The position numbers and the translations under genes were made by a program. The notes under the pieces are model-generated. The model had not been told where the DNA came from, did not search any database, and saw nothing but the letters and a program-made list of their open reading frames with translations. From NCBI GenBank assembly GCA_032622095.1, contig CP136067.1:53239899-53303898 (forward strand): 64,000 bases of DNA, written 5' to 3'. Positions 1 to 11,689 of the stretch are shown here, piece after piece. This stretch comes from Siphonodentalium dalli. Its lineage: Eukaryota; Mollusca; Scaphopoda; Gadilida; Siphonodentaliidae. How positions within the stretch are numbered: the first letter of the stretch is position 1; each line of letters opens with the position of its first letter.

Positions 1-788
1 ACTGGGACAAACATAATAGAACGTAGTTGTCAGTTAATTACATTGTAACTAACACGTACAATAACCAAGTGAGTCACAATTTGCCACCTTTTTCGGATAA
101 CGCAGAGAATAATGTTCGGGATATGTTAACTTTTAACTTTTTACAAATTTGGTTGCCATTTTGGAAGCCACCTTGAGCAATTTAGTCTACAAACACCGTA
201 GTGTGACACATTTAAGATAAACCAAAACAATAAACACCTTTCAATCCAAAGATAGTTACATTTTACTTGAACAAATGGTCGAACCCTGAAAAGTGAATTT
301 TTGCCGATATTTATGTCAAGTTTGTGAGAGAAAATTCCAATATTTCTGGTGATGTCAGTGGTGACAATAGTAAAAATGATTCATGGTGCATCAGACATGT
401 TAGTATGCAATGTATAGAAAACAGATTAGCCAATAATTGTGTACATCAACCACAACTTGTAAGCGGTTGCAGGACACCCTGGGGCAATATTTACCATTTT
501 CCATATTTTGGCGGCCATTTTCGCAGCCATTTTGAGCCAGGTAAGATTTATGGTTCCAGATATTTGGAATATTCATAGGTAATGATATGCCTCACTTACA
601 TTACAGTGTTCTTTTCATTTCTTGTTGAAATATGACTAGAATCCCAATTGTGATTTTTTGTAAAATTTGTAATGCGTTCTGTAAAATCGAATTTTTGAGG
701 GATCGGAAGGGGTTAGGACCCCAATAATTGCATATTTAATTGCTCCTATGATCAGTTAATATACAAAACACAATATAAAGTTACATTA
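1..788. other. AT-rich non-coding stretch
   Basis: No convincing exon or element was found. The short open frames lack splice signals and coding-like composition. Around 507-540 there is a piece rich in GGCGGCCATTTT and GCAGCCATTTT, the same dispersed motif family seen in many repeats of this window. Confidence 0.5.
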
Positions 789-1003
789 CTCAACCAGTTC
801 CAAACAGCATGAATTTATCTAGAAGATATTTGTGAAAAAATGTCATATTTTCAACTTCCGACGGCCATTTTGGCGGCCATCTTGGATGGTGAGTTTCAAT
901 TTTGGCCCAAAAAAGTGTCATTATCTCTTAGCTTCACGAAAATATATACATTGGTATACATTTTACTAGATTTTCCCTCTATAATTTTCATAAAACTGGC
1001 TCA
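789..1003 (+). repeat. Dispersed repeat D1, copy 1
   Basis: This stretch reappears in the same orientation at about 40741-40955. Shared blocks include CCAGTTCCAAACAGCAT, TTGGCGGCCATCTT and the AT-rich end near TAGATTTTCCC. The copies differ by scattered substitutions and small indels, so this is an old interspersed family. No coding potential or terminal repeats were recognised. Confidence 0.75.
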
Positions 1004-1039
1004 CTTATAGTTCTAGAAAATGGATCGGGTTGTGGGGGG

Positions 1040-1648
1040 GGGGGGGGTAAAAGTCTCGTTCTTATCAGAAAACGACATGAATATATATTTCTTAAGTTGG
1101 TCGTATCGATTTAGGGATGTATTGGTTGTAATAGTGCAACGTTCCAGGGGTGTGCGCACATACACACACGTTGGACGAATGCAATCATATAAATAAAAGT
1201 GATTTTTTTACGTTTTGAGTGGTGACCCGATGACCCCCTTCTTATCTTAAAACCCCAGGAAAAGTTGCTTCTTAAGTTGTGTTTTTATAATTAGTATATA
1301 TCAAAGTACTTTGAGACCAAAAATTATGGATGTACGCGAAAGTGTAAAAAAAAAGGTGAAAAATCACGTTTTGGGGTTCAGCATGGGACCCCCTTTCTTA
1401 TCTGAAAACCCCAGGAAAATCCCTTTCTTAAGTTGTGTTTTCTTAATCAGTACACTTAGGAGTATCATCAAACCAAAATTCATCGATGTACGCGGAAGTG
1501 TAAATAGAAGTGATTTTTGGTACTTTTTGGGGTTCAGCGGCCCCTAAACCCCAGGAATGCGCAACTTAAGAAATCGGTTTTTCAGAATGTTCCATTATTG
1601 GTACCAACTTTAGGGGGTCAAACCTTTTGTACGCAAAAGTGTAAATAG
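1040..1648. repeat. Diverged tandem array, unit about 140-156 bp
   Basis: At least three units are clear. Each carries a run of C around AACCCCAGG (1251, 407 within unit two at 1407, and 1547), then CTTAAGTTGTG or a variant, then GTACGC..AAGTGTAAA. A weaker fourth unit may precede them. The array starts next to a poly-G run at about 1034-1046. Open frames inside it are by-products of the repeat. Confidence 0.65.
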
Positions 1649-1660
1649 AACATATGCGGG

Positions 1661-2385
1661 CTCCCTAACTAGTAGTTTCGGTATTTGTGGGCCGATTTTG
1701 ACCAAATAAACCTTGCAGTGGTGTGGCCCACCCCGAGCTATACTACAAAAACTTAAAACGGCAATGAGTGTCCTTTTTGCCACCTCATGTGGCAACCATA
1801 CGGGCTAGAAGTGTTCGGTTTTCGGTTTTTATAGTATAACTTGGGGTGGGCCACCATATCGCATGGTTTATTTGGTCAAAATCGGTCCATAAATAACGAA
1901 ACGACAATGTGTGTCCGTTTTACCACCTCCTGTGGCAACCACACTGCCTAGAGGTGTGCGCTTTTCAGTTTGGATAGTATATCTTGGGGTGGGACACCAC
2001 ACCGTACCGTTTATTTATCGAAATCGGTCCATAAATACCGAAATGATAATGGGTGTCCTGTTACTCACCTCCTGTGGCAACTACACGGGATAGAGGGCTG
2101 CGGTGTTTCGGTTTTTATAGTATACTTTTGGTTGGGCCACCCTACCGCACCGTTTATTTTGTCAAAATCGGTCCATAAATACCGAAACGGGTGTGTCCTT
2201 TTTGTCACCTCCTGTGTCAACCGCAAGGGCTAAATGGTGCGGTTTTCGGTTTATTTATAGTATAATTTGGGGTGGGCCACCCTACTGTGCCGTTTATTTG
2301 GTCAAAATTGGTCTATGAATACCGAAACGGCATTGGATATCCATTTTGCCACCTCCTATGGCAACCGCACGGGCTAGAATTATGC
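1661..2385. repeat. Satellite S2, unit about 142 bp, roughly four to five copies
   Basis: The unit boundary word CGGGCTAGA and its variants occurs near 1801, 1944, 2085, 2226 and 2370, giving a period of 141-144 bp. Each unit carries GGGGTGGGCCACC, TTTATTTGGTCAAAATCGG and CACCTCCTGTGGCAAC. The first part (about 1687-1755) is an inverted half-unit. The same family recurs diverged at about 30080-30520. Confidence 0.8.
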
Positions 2386-2584
2386 GGTTTTATGTTTTTC
2401 TATTGATTGATCTTGACCACATGATTTAACACCCGTAGCCATGAATGCATGCATCATATAAAAGTGGTATTTGAAGAAGAATTGAGTTGATATTATAATG
2501 CCATTCACATTCTATTTGAATGTGACATTCTGGTATTTTGAAGACCCAAATATTTGACCGAGTTTCATTTCTGAATGAATTAAA

Positions 2585-2965
2585 AACCGAAAGCGTACTT
2601 ACGCCCTATATAATACGGCATATATGCGCCGCAAATAAGTCCAACGCGACGTACTTACGCCCTAATATGGTGTATATGAGGCGGAAACGCTGAAAAACGG
2701 AAATAGGTCGAAAATCGATAGGTCGGCGTCTCGGGCTATATATTCTCTGTATAATACGGCAGAATTACGCCCTCTTGTGCGGCGTAATAACACGATATAG
2801 CACGACGAACTTACGCCCAATAGTACGGCATATATCAGGAATATACGTACGCCATAATACTGCGTACATGTATATTCGCCTTAATATGGCGGAATTACGA
2901 CCTAGTACGGCGCATATAATACGTATATTAGCCGATAATACGGTTATACGTATATATGGCCAAAA
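2585..2965. repeat. Palindrome-rich island of TACGCC / GGCGTA words
   Basis: Within about 380 bp the words TTACGCC(C) and (T)ACGGCG or GGCGTAA alternate roughly a dozen times with short AT spacers, so that many neighbouring pairs form imperfect 18-23 bp palindromes. The clearest is at about 2772-2793. CpG is frequent although the surroundings are AT-rich. No terminal repeats could be fixed. Confidence 0.6.
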
Positions 2966-4095
2966 TAGCCTATCGCATGGTTCTCATATTCGACCCAGAT
3001 GTTTGCCACATACCAACACCACATTTCAAACCCCAATGCATTGATATAAGAAATGGATGAGCAGGTTGTGTGGTGGATAAAGTTTTAGTTGGTAGTGTCG
3101 TATTTCTATATATAGGTGTTGCAAGACAGAAAATATATTCTGTTATTGGTTTAGCTAGCTGGCGCGGCTAATGATTACGGCGAATATACATGTACCCCGT
3201 AGAATGCATGCTCTGTATTGTACAGTGTTACGTATAGTTTGTTGTTTATGTTCCAGAACACAATAGTCCCGTGCAACGAGTCGCCTGTAAATAGAATATT
3301 CAATGTATGGGAAACGTTTTCAGTGGTTGAATGTATGCGCTACCACAATATGTTTCGAATCCGGAGGACATTTGGGGATACCATTTCCAGAAAAAGTATA
3401 CGGAAACGATCATTCGTCTGTTTTTACGAACAAGACACTTGAGCGTGAAGAAGGACATCGATGGGTAGAGATGTTTAATTCGCTGTTGAATATTTGTCAC
3501 ACAACCTTGAGATGATTATAACTAACCTGAATCGCGATCGAAACTATGGCATGCTGTTTCACAAACAAGATCCCATCAATTTATTTTGTCACCTGCTTGT
3601 GCCGAATATATGCCATATCCAAACGCTTTTCACTGACTAAAGCATTCAATTGTTTGTACCTCTCTACATGTCCTGTTTATAAATTATTCCCATTAGATTG
3701 ATATAAATGGCGAAATAACAGGAATGTCACACATTTGATTAAAATGACCGCGTGTGTCTTCTATTTCCTATTTAAGCCAACAAAAATTTATTGTGATTGC
3801 AGAAGCATTCCAGTAGACGATTGCACCACTTGAATCAACAACGCGCCATTTGAAACAAGAAAACCATAGTCAGAAATGGTAACGCCACCAATATCATATT
3901 ATTAGCCATAAATATAAATTATAATACATCTATTCTAAAAACTAGCTTTCAAATTTTATGTGGGAAATTTGCATACTTCCATATTTCAAGTTTTCCCGTT
4001 TCTCGTGTTATGCATTACTTTCTTCAAACTGTCTACTGTATTACACAAGCTGATGGGCCCGACTTCGTCCGGACTGTTTCCCCATCTGATTTCCG
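2966..4095. other. Non-coding, with one short dispersed repeat
   Basis: Nothing gene-like was firmly identified. An open stretch at 3303-3515 (+) ends in a plausible-looking peptide but has no supporting splice sites. About 70 bp at 3857-3925, beginning AAGAAAACCATAGTCAG, recurs at about 34707-34772. Confidence 0.45.
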
Positions 4096-4099
4096 GCGA

Positions 4100-4500
4100 A
4101 AGGCGCGATTTGACCTTCAATTGACTATTTCGAGAGCCAAGGTCAGGTCAGGGTCATGATTTGACCCGTCCAAAACACCCCCACCCGGAGAAAAGTACCC
4201 CTAGGTATCAAATTTCTTCGAAATCCGTCCGTTTTACCCCACTTGACATTTAATTAACAATTTTGAAGGTCAAGGTAAGGTCGGAGTCATGATTTGACCC
4301 GTCCAAAACACTCCCCCGACAAAAGTACCCATAGGTATCAAATTTCGTCGAAATCCATCCGTTTTTCACGATTTGACCTTTGATTGACCACATTGAAGGT
4401 CAAGGTCACGCGGTGGTCACGATTTGACCCGTCCAAAACACTTCCCGGACACAAATACCCATAAGTATCAAATTACGTTGAAATCTATGGAAAGCCGAAG
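4100..4500 (-). repeat. Tandem array S3, unit about 131-137 bp, three units
   Basis: Units begin near 4103, 4241 and 4372. They share ATTTGACCCGTCCAAAACAC, AAAAGTACCC.TAGGTATCAA and AAGGTCAAGGT. Read on the minus strand the unit is the same family as the interior of the Helitron-like element at about 58850-59070, which suggests the array derives from that element type. Confidence 0.75.
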
Positions 4501-4955
4501 AGGACATGTTAGTTGCTAATTGCTAGATATACGACGCACGCCTTGTCGCGGTATTTTAAAGGTGTTTCAAACTAGGAGATAGAAGTATTCTGCGTTTCAA
4601 ATGGTGACGAATTATAGTATTTTATTCAAATTTTATGGCATAAATTGTGATTAAAACCGTATATACTATAAACAAATGAATGACTCGGAAATTAAGTGGG
4701 CCATTAAACAAAGTCACAATTGCAGTTAGGCTCATCTCATACTCGTCTATTCAGCGATATTCTGTTGCGCAGTTTGTTATAGCCTCCAGTATTTATTGAG
4801 CGTTATAGCCCTACTGTTATAATTCGCCTTTAGCAGGCGTACTCTTGCCTCAGATTATTGAGATATTTAGGTCACACGTAATGACATTAAATCGCATGGA
4901 AACATAGCAATTGTGTGGGCTGCTTGGCGTGAATATGTAATGAGAAATAAGGTCA

Positions 4956-5720
4956 TACGTAATGACATTAAACTCAAGAAAACCCGCGAAAACAAAAGAA
5001 AATCACATTTAATGTTTTAAGTTATTTCCTTCATAAAAAGAATCTTCGTGATAATGAACCCTCTCAATACTTTAGAATATAGAATTAACCTTAAAATAAC
5101 ATAAACCTTCGGAATACAGAACCTTCGGAATAACGAACCTTCGGATTGGTGAACCTTCGGAATAGCGAACATTCAGAGAAATTTCGGAATAGTGGACCTT
5201 CGGGATAGTGAACCTTCGGAATAGACATGCCCCCCAATATTCATATTATATGCCCAGAGTTCAAAGGTATGGGCCCATAAAATTCTAAATTAGGCCCTTA
5301 AAATATTGAACTCCAAATTGGAGCCCACACAGAACACCCCTTAAGTCAACTGTACCTGTGTCATGTCCCAATGCGGGAGGGTCCATATACACCACAACAT
5401 TCATATTATATGCCAAGAATTCAAAGGTATGGGCCCACGTAATGACATTAAATCTCAAGAAAACCCGCGAAAACAAAACAAAATCACATTTAATGTTCTA
5501 AGTTAAGTTATTTCCTCCTGTATCTGTATCGGTATGCGCACAGGATCAGTTCGGATGTGAGCGCACACTCCATAAAAAGAATCTTTGTGATAATGAACCC
5601 TCTCAAATTAGTCTCAATACTTTACAATATAGAATTAACCTAAAAATAACAAAGACCTTCGGAATAGAGAACCTTCGGAATAGCGGACCTTCGGGATAGC
5701 GAACCTTCATAATAGAAACA
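4956..5720 (+). repeat. Local tandem duplication, offset about 480 bp, with AACCTTCGG minisatellite
   Basis: The blocks 4956-5228 and 5436-5720 share ACGTAATGACATTAAA, AAAACCCGCGAAAACAAAA, GATAATGAACCCTCTCAA and a 16 bp minisatellite GAACCTTCGGAATAGC. The second block carries an extra insertion of about 60 bp near 5515-5575. The linker word CAAAGGTATGGGCCCA is also duplicated (about 5262 and 5422). Confidence 0.8.
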
Positions 5721-5729
5721 TGTCCCCAC

Positions 5730-8190
5730 AATTACACCGGTGACGTAAACACGCGTGCTAATCTTTGTCGTACTATCGTGACTCTATCGGTACGGTTTAT
5801 ACTCAAGTACGAAATAACCATAATACAGTCGCCCAGTGGATTATCGATCGACCACAGAATATGAAAAACTCTACACCAGCTTACACCACTGTGTGGCGTA
5901 ATTAATCAAATTACGTCTAAACTCTCGATATGAGTTTTGAAATATCACGCGGTCACCAGCATCGCTTTGTACTAACTGCATCATAGCAAAACAGCAGGAC
6001 CCACCAGCATCATAGCACTTCTGCAGGACCACTTGATCAGGGGTGGGTAAGAATATCAACAGTACGATAGTTTGCATTATGATAGTACTGCAAAAACCCT
6101 GGGTCTAACTCCGTTAAACTCGAAATAAATTGATATTCCACATTGTCCTGTCACAGATGATCGACCGTAGATTATGAGATACAGACGACAGCTAACAGAC
6201 ATTTGTACTGAATCGAATGTCACCCATGTCCGCCGCATTTCGGACAACTCCGCAGTAAATGTTTCTCATGATTGGTTTTACGTCTCTCCCCCATGTCCGG
6301 TGCATTTCGATTGACATCGGTCTCTTCCGGTTTATTTTAATCGATTCCCGGTTTGTTTTGTACCAAATTTGGTACATTCCACAATTATGGCCACAGCAAG
6401 GTTGATGCTACACAACGAACTAATGAACAGCGACAACAATAAGGCAGGGTATAGCAAATATAAATTGTCATGTTCCATATTTCAATTTTCACCTTTTGGG
6501 TCGGTACTTTCCGAATGGTATGTCGAAATTTCCAGGTATTCGCAATTCCCAACTGATTTTCGTTTCTGTTAAAAAGAATTTGGTTTTTCGATCTAAAAAC
6601 AACAAATATCACACTTAATACGGTTTGAAATATATATGTATCAAATTATCTGAACAAATTATATTTATTTCTGGTCGGAAATGTTCAACTAATGGTCTGC
6701 GATACATGAACTGTCTAACTTATGGGAGCCACCCCACCCCCGCCACAAGTCCATGTTGGTAAAGTATTGCCTTGGTTTAATTCAGTTTATGAAAATACTG
6801 TAGTATATCCGTTTAGATCAAAAGTGGTACCCCAGTTAAAAGTAATGTTTTATGCTTTATGTCTGTTACCAAATATAAACATAATAATTGGCTGAATAGT
6901 TGCGTATATGCTTTATCGATGTCAAAGACTAACAATTATCCCTACTGTCTATCACGACACGAGCAGCGTTACTATTCAAAACAATATAGTATACATATAT
7001 ACAATTGTAATGTATCATGACTTTATACAAGTGTAGTGAAGTCGGCGATAACGTTTCTTAGCAATTTTGCCACCATTGCCGACATCCATTTCTGATTCGC
7101 GTAGCATAACATTCGAATTCTTTACATACCACGCCATGCACCTCACATTATACGCCCACTCGTGTGTACTTGAGTTTATAGAAAAATTGTTGTATCAAAG
7201 GCCCAATTAATTTTTCGTACCCCAGATCACATATATAACATATATGCCATAGTATATACCTTTTGAAAGAGGAAGCTCCAAAACATTGTATTGTCAACTT
7301 ACCTGGTGTAATAAACTGTGAACATATTGTTATTGTTGAGTTACCGACGTGTTTTTGTGCTTAAGTTTCATCTGTTGTGTAGTGCAAAGTGTATTAATTT
7401 CAATGGAGGGGGAATAACTCTATGTCTTAAAGATAGCGGTATTTCCCTTCCATTGCAAATACATTTTTAATTTGAATTTTGTTGCATTCTGGGTGCCAGA
7501 TGATTTGAGCAGTTTTCTATTTCTCAATGGGAATCTACTGAGACAGAGATGTTTTCAAATGGTGATGAATATTAGTTTTTTAATCATATTATGGCATATA
7601 TTTACTTATGGCATAGATTGTTATTAAAACCGTATAGCAAGTCACTATAAAAAATAACTTATTGTTAGTTGCCTCGTTTTGAGCTGGTTGGCATAGAAAT
7701 TATCGTGATCATTTCTCACTGTTGATTGTCCACAGCCTGCAAAAAAGCCCAGTACTTAAACGATCATCGGTCATGGCATTTTTGCAGTTTGCACAGAAAA
7801 TATTGGCCAGCGTATGAACGTACCATCAGATCTATAATTCATTCAATTCTACAAACAAAAAACAAAAAAATTCCTGACCCTGTACATTTTTTTCCTAAAA
7901 TCATTTTTCTTCGGTATGCACTTAACTCTTGGTTGGGGTTTGAGTTCACCATCAGTTAATAATGAGGGATGACACCAATGGGTAATAAAAATGTCAGCTT
8001 GCTAAATTTTTTCATCAAGGATCTATCAATGTACATTGACATGGAAAGACGCAGATTTAAACAGTTTTATTAAAAATCATTTATTCAACCTGATATAAAT
8101 GGAACCATATCACAATAATAGATTCTTCAAATAAATGTAAACTCTTCACTGAACTCTTCAAATAAAAAGAGACTATTCAAAAAAACATAA
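5730..8190. other. Long non-coding stretch, nothing firmly recognised
   Basis: No exon with good splice context and no clear element ends were found. A block at about 7555-7650 (ATGGTGATGAAT through TTATTAAAACCGTATA) resembles 4600-4675 in the same orientation, so both are copies of a short dispersed repeat. Confidence 0.45.
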
Positions 8191-8194
8191 TAAA

Positions 8195-8515
8195 ATTCAG
8201 CAAAGGTGTTAAGGTGTTTGACCCATTTTAACGATATTCGGTATATGAGTCTAGGGTCACCTCCAGATGGGAGCTGTCAAATTTGAATGATTTTTTATGA
8301 AAAATATGGCCGTTGGCAGCCATCTTGGATTTTACTCTTTGTACTAAATCCTTTAACACACCCTGCAGATCGTCACCAAATTTCATATGAATCTTCGAGG
8401 TGACCTCTCGATGGGAGCCTCCATTTTCCCCCCAAATTATTTTTAAACAAACATGGCCACCACCAGCCATCTTGGATTTCAAATGTCAATCCATCAGCAC
8501 ACCCTACAGTCCACA
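8195..8515. repeat. Two diverged tandem units, about 147 bp each
   Basis: Both units carry GATGGGAGC, an ATGGCC..GGCAGCCATCTTGGATT-type block and AACACACCCT or CAGCACACCCT. The GCCATCTTGGAT motif again matches the dispersed family seen across the window. Confidence 0.6.
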
Positions 8516-8847
8516 TTTATTGGAGAATTGATTCGAAATTTGACAGTCTTGTAGGTAAATAAAAAGTAATTAATGCTTCTATAATCATGATACGAAACAT
8601 TGATCGAATAAGATCAGGAAAACTAAGTAAAATAGTCATTTGATGCAGTTTGCAGTTTGGATCCCAGAATCGGAAAAAATAAAAACTAGGAGTTGGTTGA
8701 ATTGAATTGAATTGCTTTATTTCACTTAATCATATAAATTGTATGAGATACAGAGTGAACAACGTATATACAGAGCTATGTACACAATGTCAGTATGGCC
8801 GTTGCGTTTGGCGTTCGAGGTCCGGAAGTGTCATTCGTCGTGTTCTA

Positions 8848-9455
8848 CGTCATCATCATCATCATCATCATCATCACCATCATCATCATCGTCATCTTCA
8901 GCAACAACATCCTCATCATCATCATCATCTTCATCATCGTCATCATCGTCATCATAATAATCATCATCATCATCATCACCATCATCGTCATCACCATCAT
9001 CATCATCATCTTTGTCGTCGTCGCCTTCGTCGTAATCATCATCCTCATTGCCATCATCATCATCATCATCATCGTCGTCGCCGACGTCGTCGCCATCATC
9101 ATCATCATCATCATCATCATCACCACTACCACCATCATCATCCTACGCGCCATCATCGTCGCGAGTGTTTCAACATCAGCATGTATATATTCATTGTCTG
9201 TCATCATAATAATAGTCATCATCATCATCACCATCATCATCGTCCTCGCCGTCGTCATCGTCATCGTCGTTATCATTATCGTCATCATCGTCATCATCAA
9301 CAACGTGAACAACATCATAATCATCCTTCTCATAGTCACAGTTGTCATCGTCTCGTCGCTATCATCATCCCGTTGCCATCATCGTTATCGCGGTTGCATA
9401 TCATTGTCACCACTATATCATCATAATCGCCAACATCGTCATCATCATATTCGTC
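8848..9455. repeat. CAT/CGT trinucleotide microsatellite array
   Basis: About 600 bp of imperfect CAT, CGT and CAC triplets. It produces long open frames on both strands (poly-His, poly-Ile, poly-Met) that are artefacts. On the LINE strand it reads ATGATGATG and lies between the coding end and the TTCAA tail. Confidence 0.95.
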
Positions 9456-9484
9456 ATATATAGTCGCTGTCTTTGTCATCAGCT

Positions 9485-10937
9485 AGGCTTGTCGTTTAGT
9501 TTAGTCAATCCTAATTTTGTGAATATAGCAAGCTGTTTCAAAGTGCTTCTGTCTTCACATTGAAGCAAGTCTATCAGTTTGCTATTACTTGGTTTGCTCG
9601 TGGTATAGTTTTTGTAAGTATTTACAGCGGATGTCGGTCAGTGCCTCGCACGTTAAAGTGAAATGATATTCGTCCCCGACATCTTTAAAACATAGTCGAC
9701 ATATTTGGGATTCCTTATTTGTTGTCTTTTCTTTCTTTTTGTTCTTCTCCCACCGAGAGGTCTCAATTGGGAGTCTATGGTTAGCTGTTCTTAACTTTAT
9801 AACAGAAAATGCCATGTCTTGGGGAATAATCTTGAGGTATATTTCCAAACTTAACTCATGTTTAAAACTACCGTAAAATGTCCCCCTCGATGAACTTTCG
9901 ATATCGTTGCGCCATTGAGTCTCAAATAATTTATTACGTATTTTGCGATAGATTCCTATTTCTAAATGACTAAGTGGTTTTTGTGACATCCAAATTTGCT
10001 CCCAACCGGCATATGCTAAGCTATATTTTATGCAGCTGATCCAGCGTATCGACTTCCCCCGGAGATATGCACTGCCATCTATGCCTTTTATAACAATATA
10101 AAGTTTATGCGCTAATTTGGAACAACGACCTTCAACTAATTTTGACCAGAATGTAAGCATTCTTGCCTTTATATTTACTGAAATTGGGTATCTTCCCGTT
10201 TCTCCATAAACCATAAAATTTGGTGTAGATGTTTTCATTCGTAATAAATATTTGATAAATTTTCGATGGACTATTTCTAAGCTGTCATTATTTTCGAACC
10301 CCCAGACTTCACTGCCGTACATCAAGATTGGACCAACCATTGTATCAAACAGTCTAAGCGACAGATCACAGGGCATGTTGAGCTTCCCGATTATATGGAG
10401 GAGTGCCTACATGGCATTCGTTCCAACTTGACTGATTCTTTGCACCGCCTTACAGAATAGACCATTTCGGAAAAATTATACTCCCATGTAACAGTAAATA
10501 TCAACCGTTTCAACACTGGTCCCATTCATCGTGAATTTGTACTCAGTTTGTGACTTTTTGTTACAAAAGATCATTATTTTAGTTTTCTCAACATTAGCTG
10601 TTAATCTCTATGACTCAGTGTAATCCGCGAATGAATTCAATGCCCTTTGCAAACCATCTGGGCTCTCGGCCATCAGAACGGTGTCATCCGCATAAAGGAT
10701 GCACAGCAGTTTAAGATATTCGCCGAACTGCATGTAAAAAAACGAATCTCCAATAGCATCAAGGCCTTGTATACCACCGTCCGATAGAAAGTCTTCCAGG
10801 TCGTTTAAAAATATTGAGTAGGTACCCAGAGGGCGGGGGGAAATTTTGCGCCTAGTGTCCGGAAATTGTTTTCTGACACCCCCCCCCCCGGAATGAGTGA
10901 CTTTAAAAACATGATATCCGGGTGAACTTTGTTTCAT
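9485..10937 (-). pseudogene. Reverse transcriptase C-terminal half of LINE-1, broken
   Basis: The frame from 10937 down to 9585 reads as reverse transcriptase with internal stops at about 10608 and two more between there and 10376. The catalytic motif YADD lies at 10683-10694. The thumb region carries the family hallmark YGSEVWGFE and later a GETGRYPI block. Near the end there is a C-x2-C-x8-H-x4-C knuckle (CRLCFKDVGDEYH). After the stop at 9585 the similarity to the family C-terminus continues in another frame to about 9485, so a frameshift is present. The 5' end, upstream of YADD, is scrambled and truncated near 10937. It is of the kind often annotated as an RNA-directed DNA polymerase of a jockey-like mobile element in molluscs; the exact clade needs a tree. 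Confidence 0.85.
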
Positions 10938-11199
10938 ATATATAGTACATCAATATAGGGTGACCAATGAAGTATTTTTATTTTGCTGCTTGATGTGGTG
11001 AGATGAGCAAACTGTCATTTGGTGTCGAGATATATACACCGAATTTTGGGAACCAAGCTTCAACACCTTTTAACAAGAGCATCGCTAGAGTGTGGCAACA
11101 TACGCCATTTAGCCATTTTAAATTATAGTACCGCAAAATACAATAACAATTTGAGCTTAAATGAATATCTGATATACTCTTATAATTTCAATGCCAAAC

Positions 11200-11680
11200 T
11201 GCGGTCAAAGTCAAAGTCTAAGTCGAAAAATGGCCGTAACTCATGTGAAAATAATTTGTCAGAACCCATTTTCGAACTTGACCTCTATTTTTAGCTGGGA
11301 AACGCACATACATGTACCATGCAGCTTTGGTTCAGATCAAATAATCCAAACAGGAGTTATCGGTTGAAAACCGAAATGTTATATGAAATCGGGTCAAATT
11401 CTAAGTCGAAAAAGGACCGTAACTCATGTAAAGATAATTGGACGGAACCCATATTCGAACTTGGCCTCTTTCTTTATTCTTTAGCTGGGAAATACACATA
11501 CCAACTTTGGTTGAGATAAAATAATCCTAACTGGAGTTATCGGTCGGAAACCAAAAATGGTAACGAGACGCGGCGGTCAAATTCTAAGAAGAATAAAGGC
11601 CGTATATAAATCGTGTAAAAATAATTTGACGGAACCCATATTCGAACGGTCTGTATTTTTAGGTGAGAAATACACATACA
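11200..11680 (+). repeat. Tandem array S4, unit about 183 bp, interrupted by LINE-2
   Basis: Three units share GGCCGTAACTCATGT, ATTCGAACTT, GGGAAATACACATAC and TGGAGTTATCGGT, spaced 182-184 bp. The third unit breaks after TACACATAC at about 11679, and its missing part (CAACTTTGGTT and onwards) resumes at about 15070. Confidence 0.8.
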
Positions 11681-11689
11681 CATAGCCCA

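Larger units (their letters stand above)
8694..10937 (-). mobile_element. Non-LTR retrotransposon, jockey/CR1-like, 5'-truncated (LINE-1)
   Basis: Read on the minus strand, this copy starts inside the reverse transcriptase and runs through the thumb region and the C-terminal Cys/His knuckle. It continues into a 3' region dominated by an ATG-type microsatellite. It ends with an AATAAA-type signal (about 8716-8721) and a short TTCAA repeat tail (about 8696-8714). Treating all of this as one element is inference from orientation and from the expected tail. LINEs copy by target-primed reverse transcription, and 5' truncation is the usual outcome. The coding part is broken, so this copy is dead. 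Confidence 0.7.

Noticed and set aside
1970-2233. Open frames in satellite S2, and the similar minus-strand frame at 30180-30518
   Set aside because: They follow the satellite period and change frame between units; no coding constraint is visible.
3218-3515. Overlapping frames near 3.3 kb as a host exon
   Set aside because: Frames exist on both strands, there is no convincing acceptor or donor, and no family was recognised.
8707-9463. Long open frames rich in His, Ile or Met on both strands
   Set aside because: They are translations of the CAT/CGT microsatellite in different frames; no real protein is implied.
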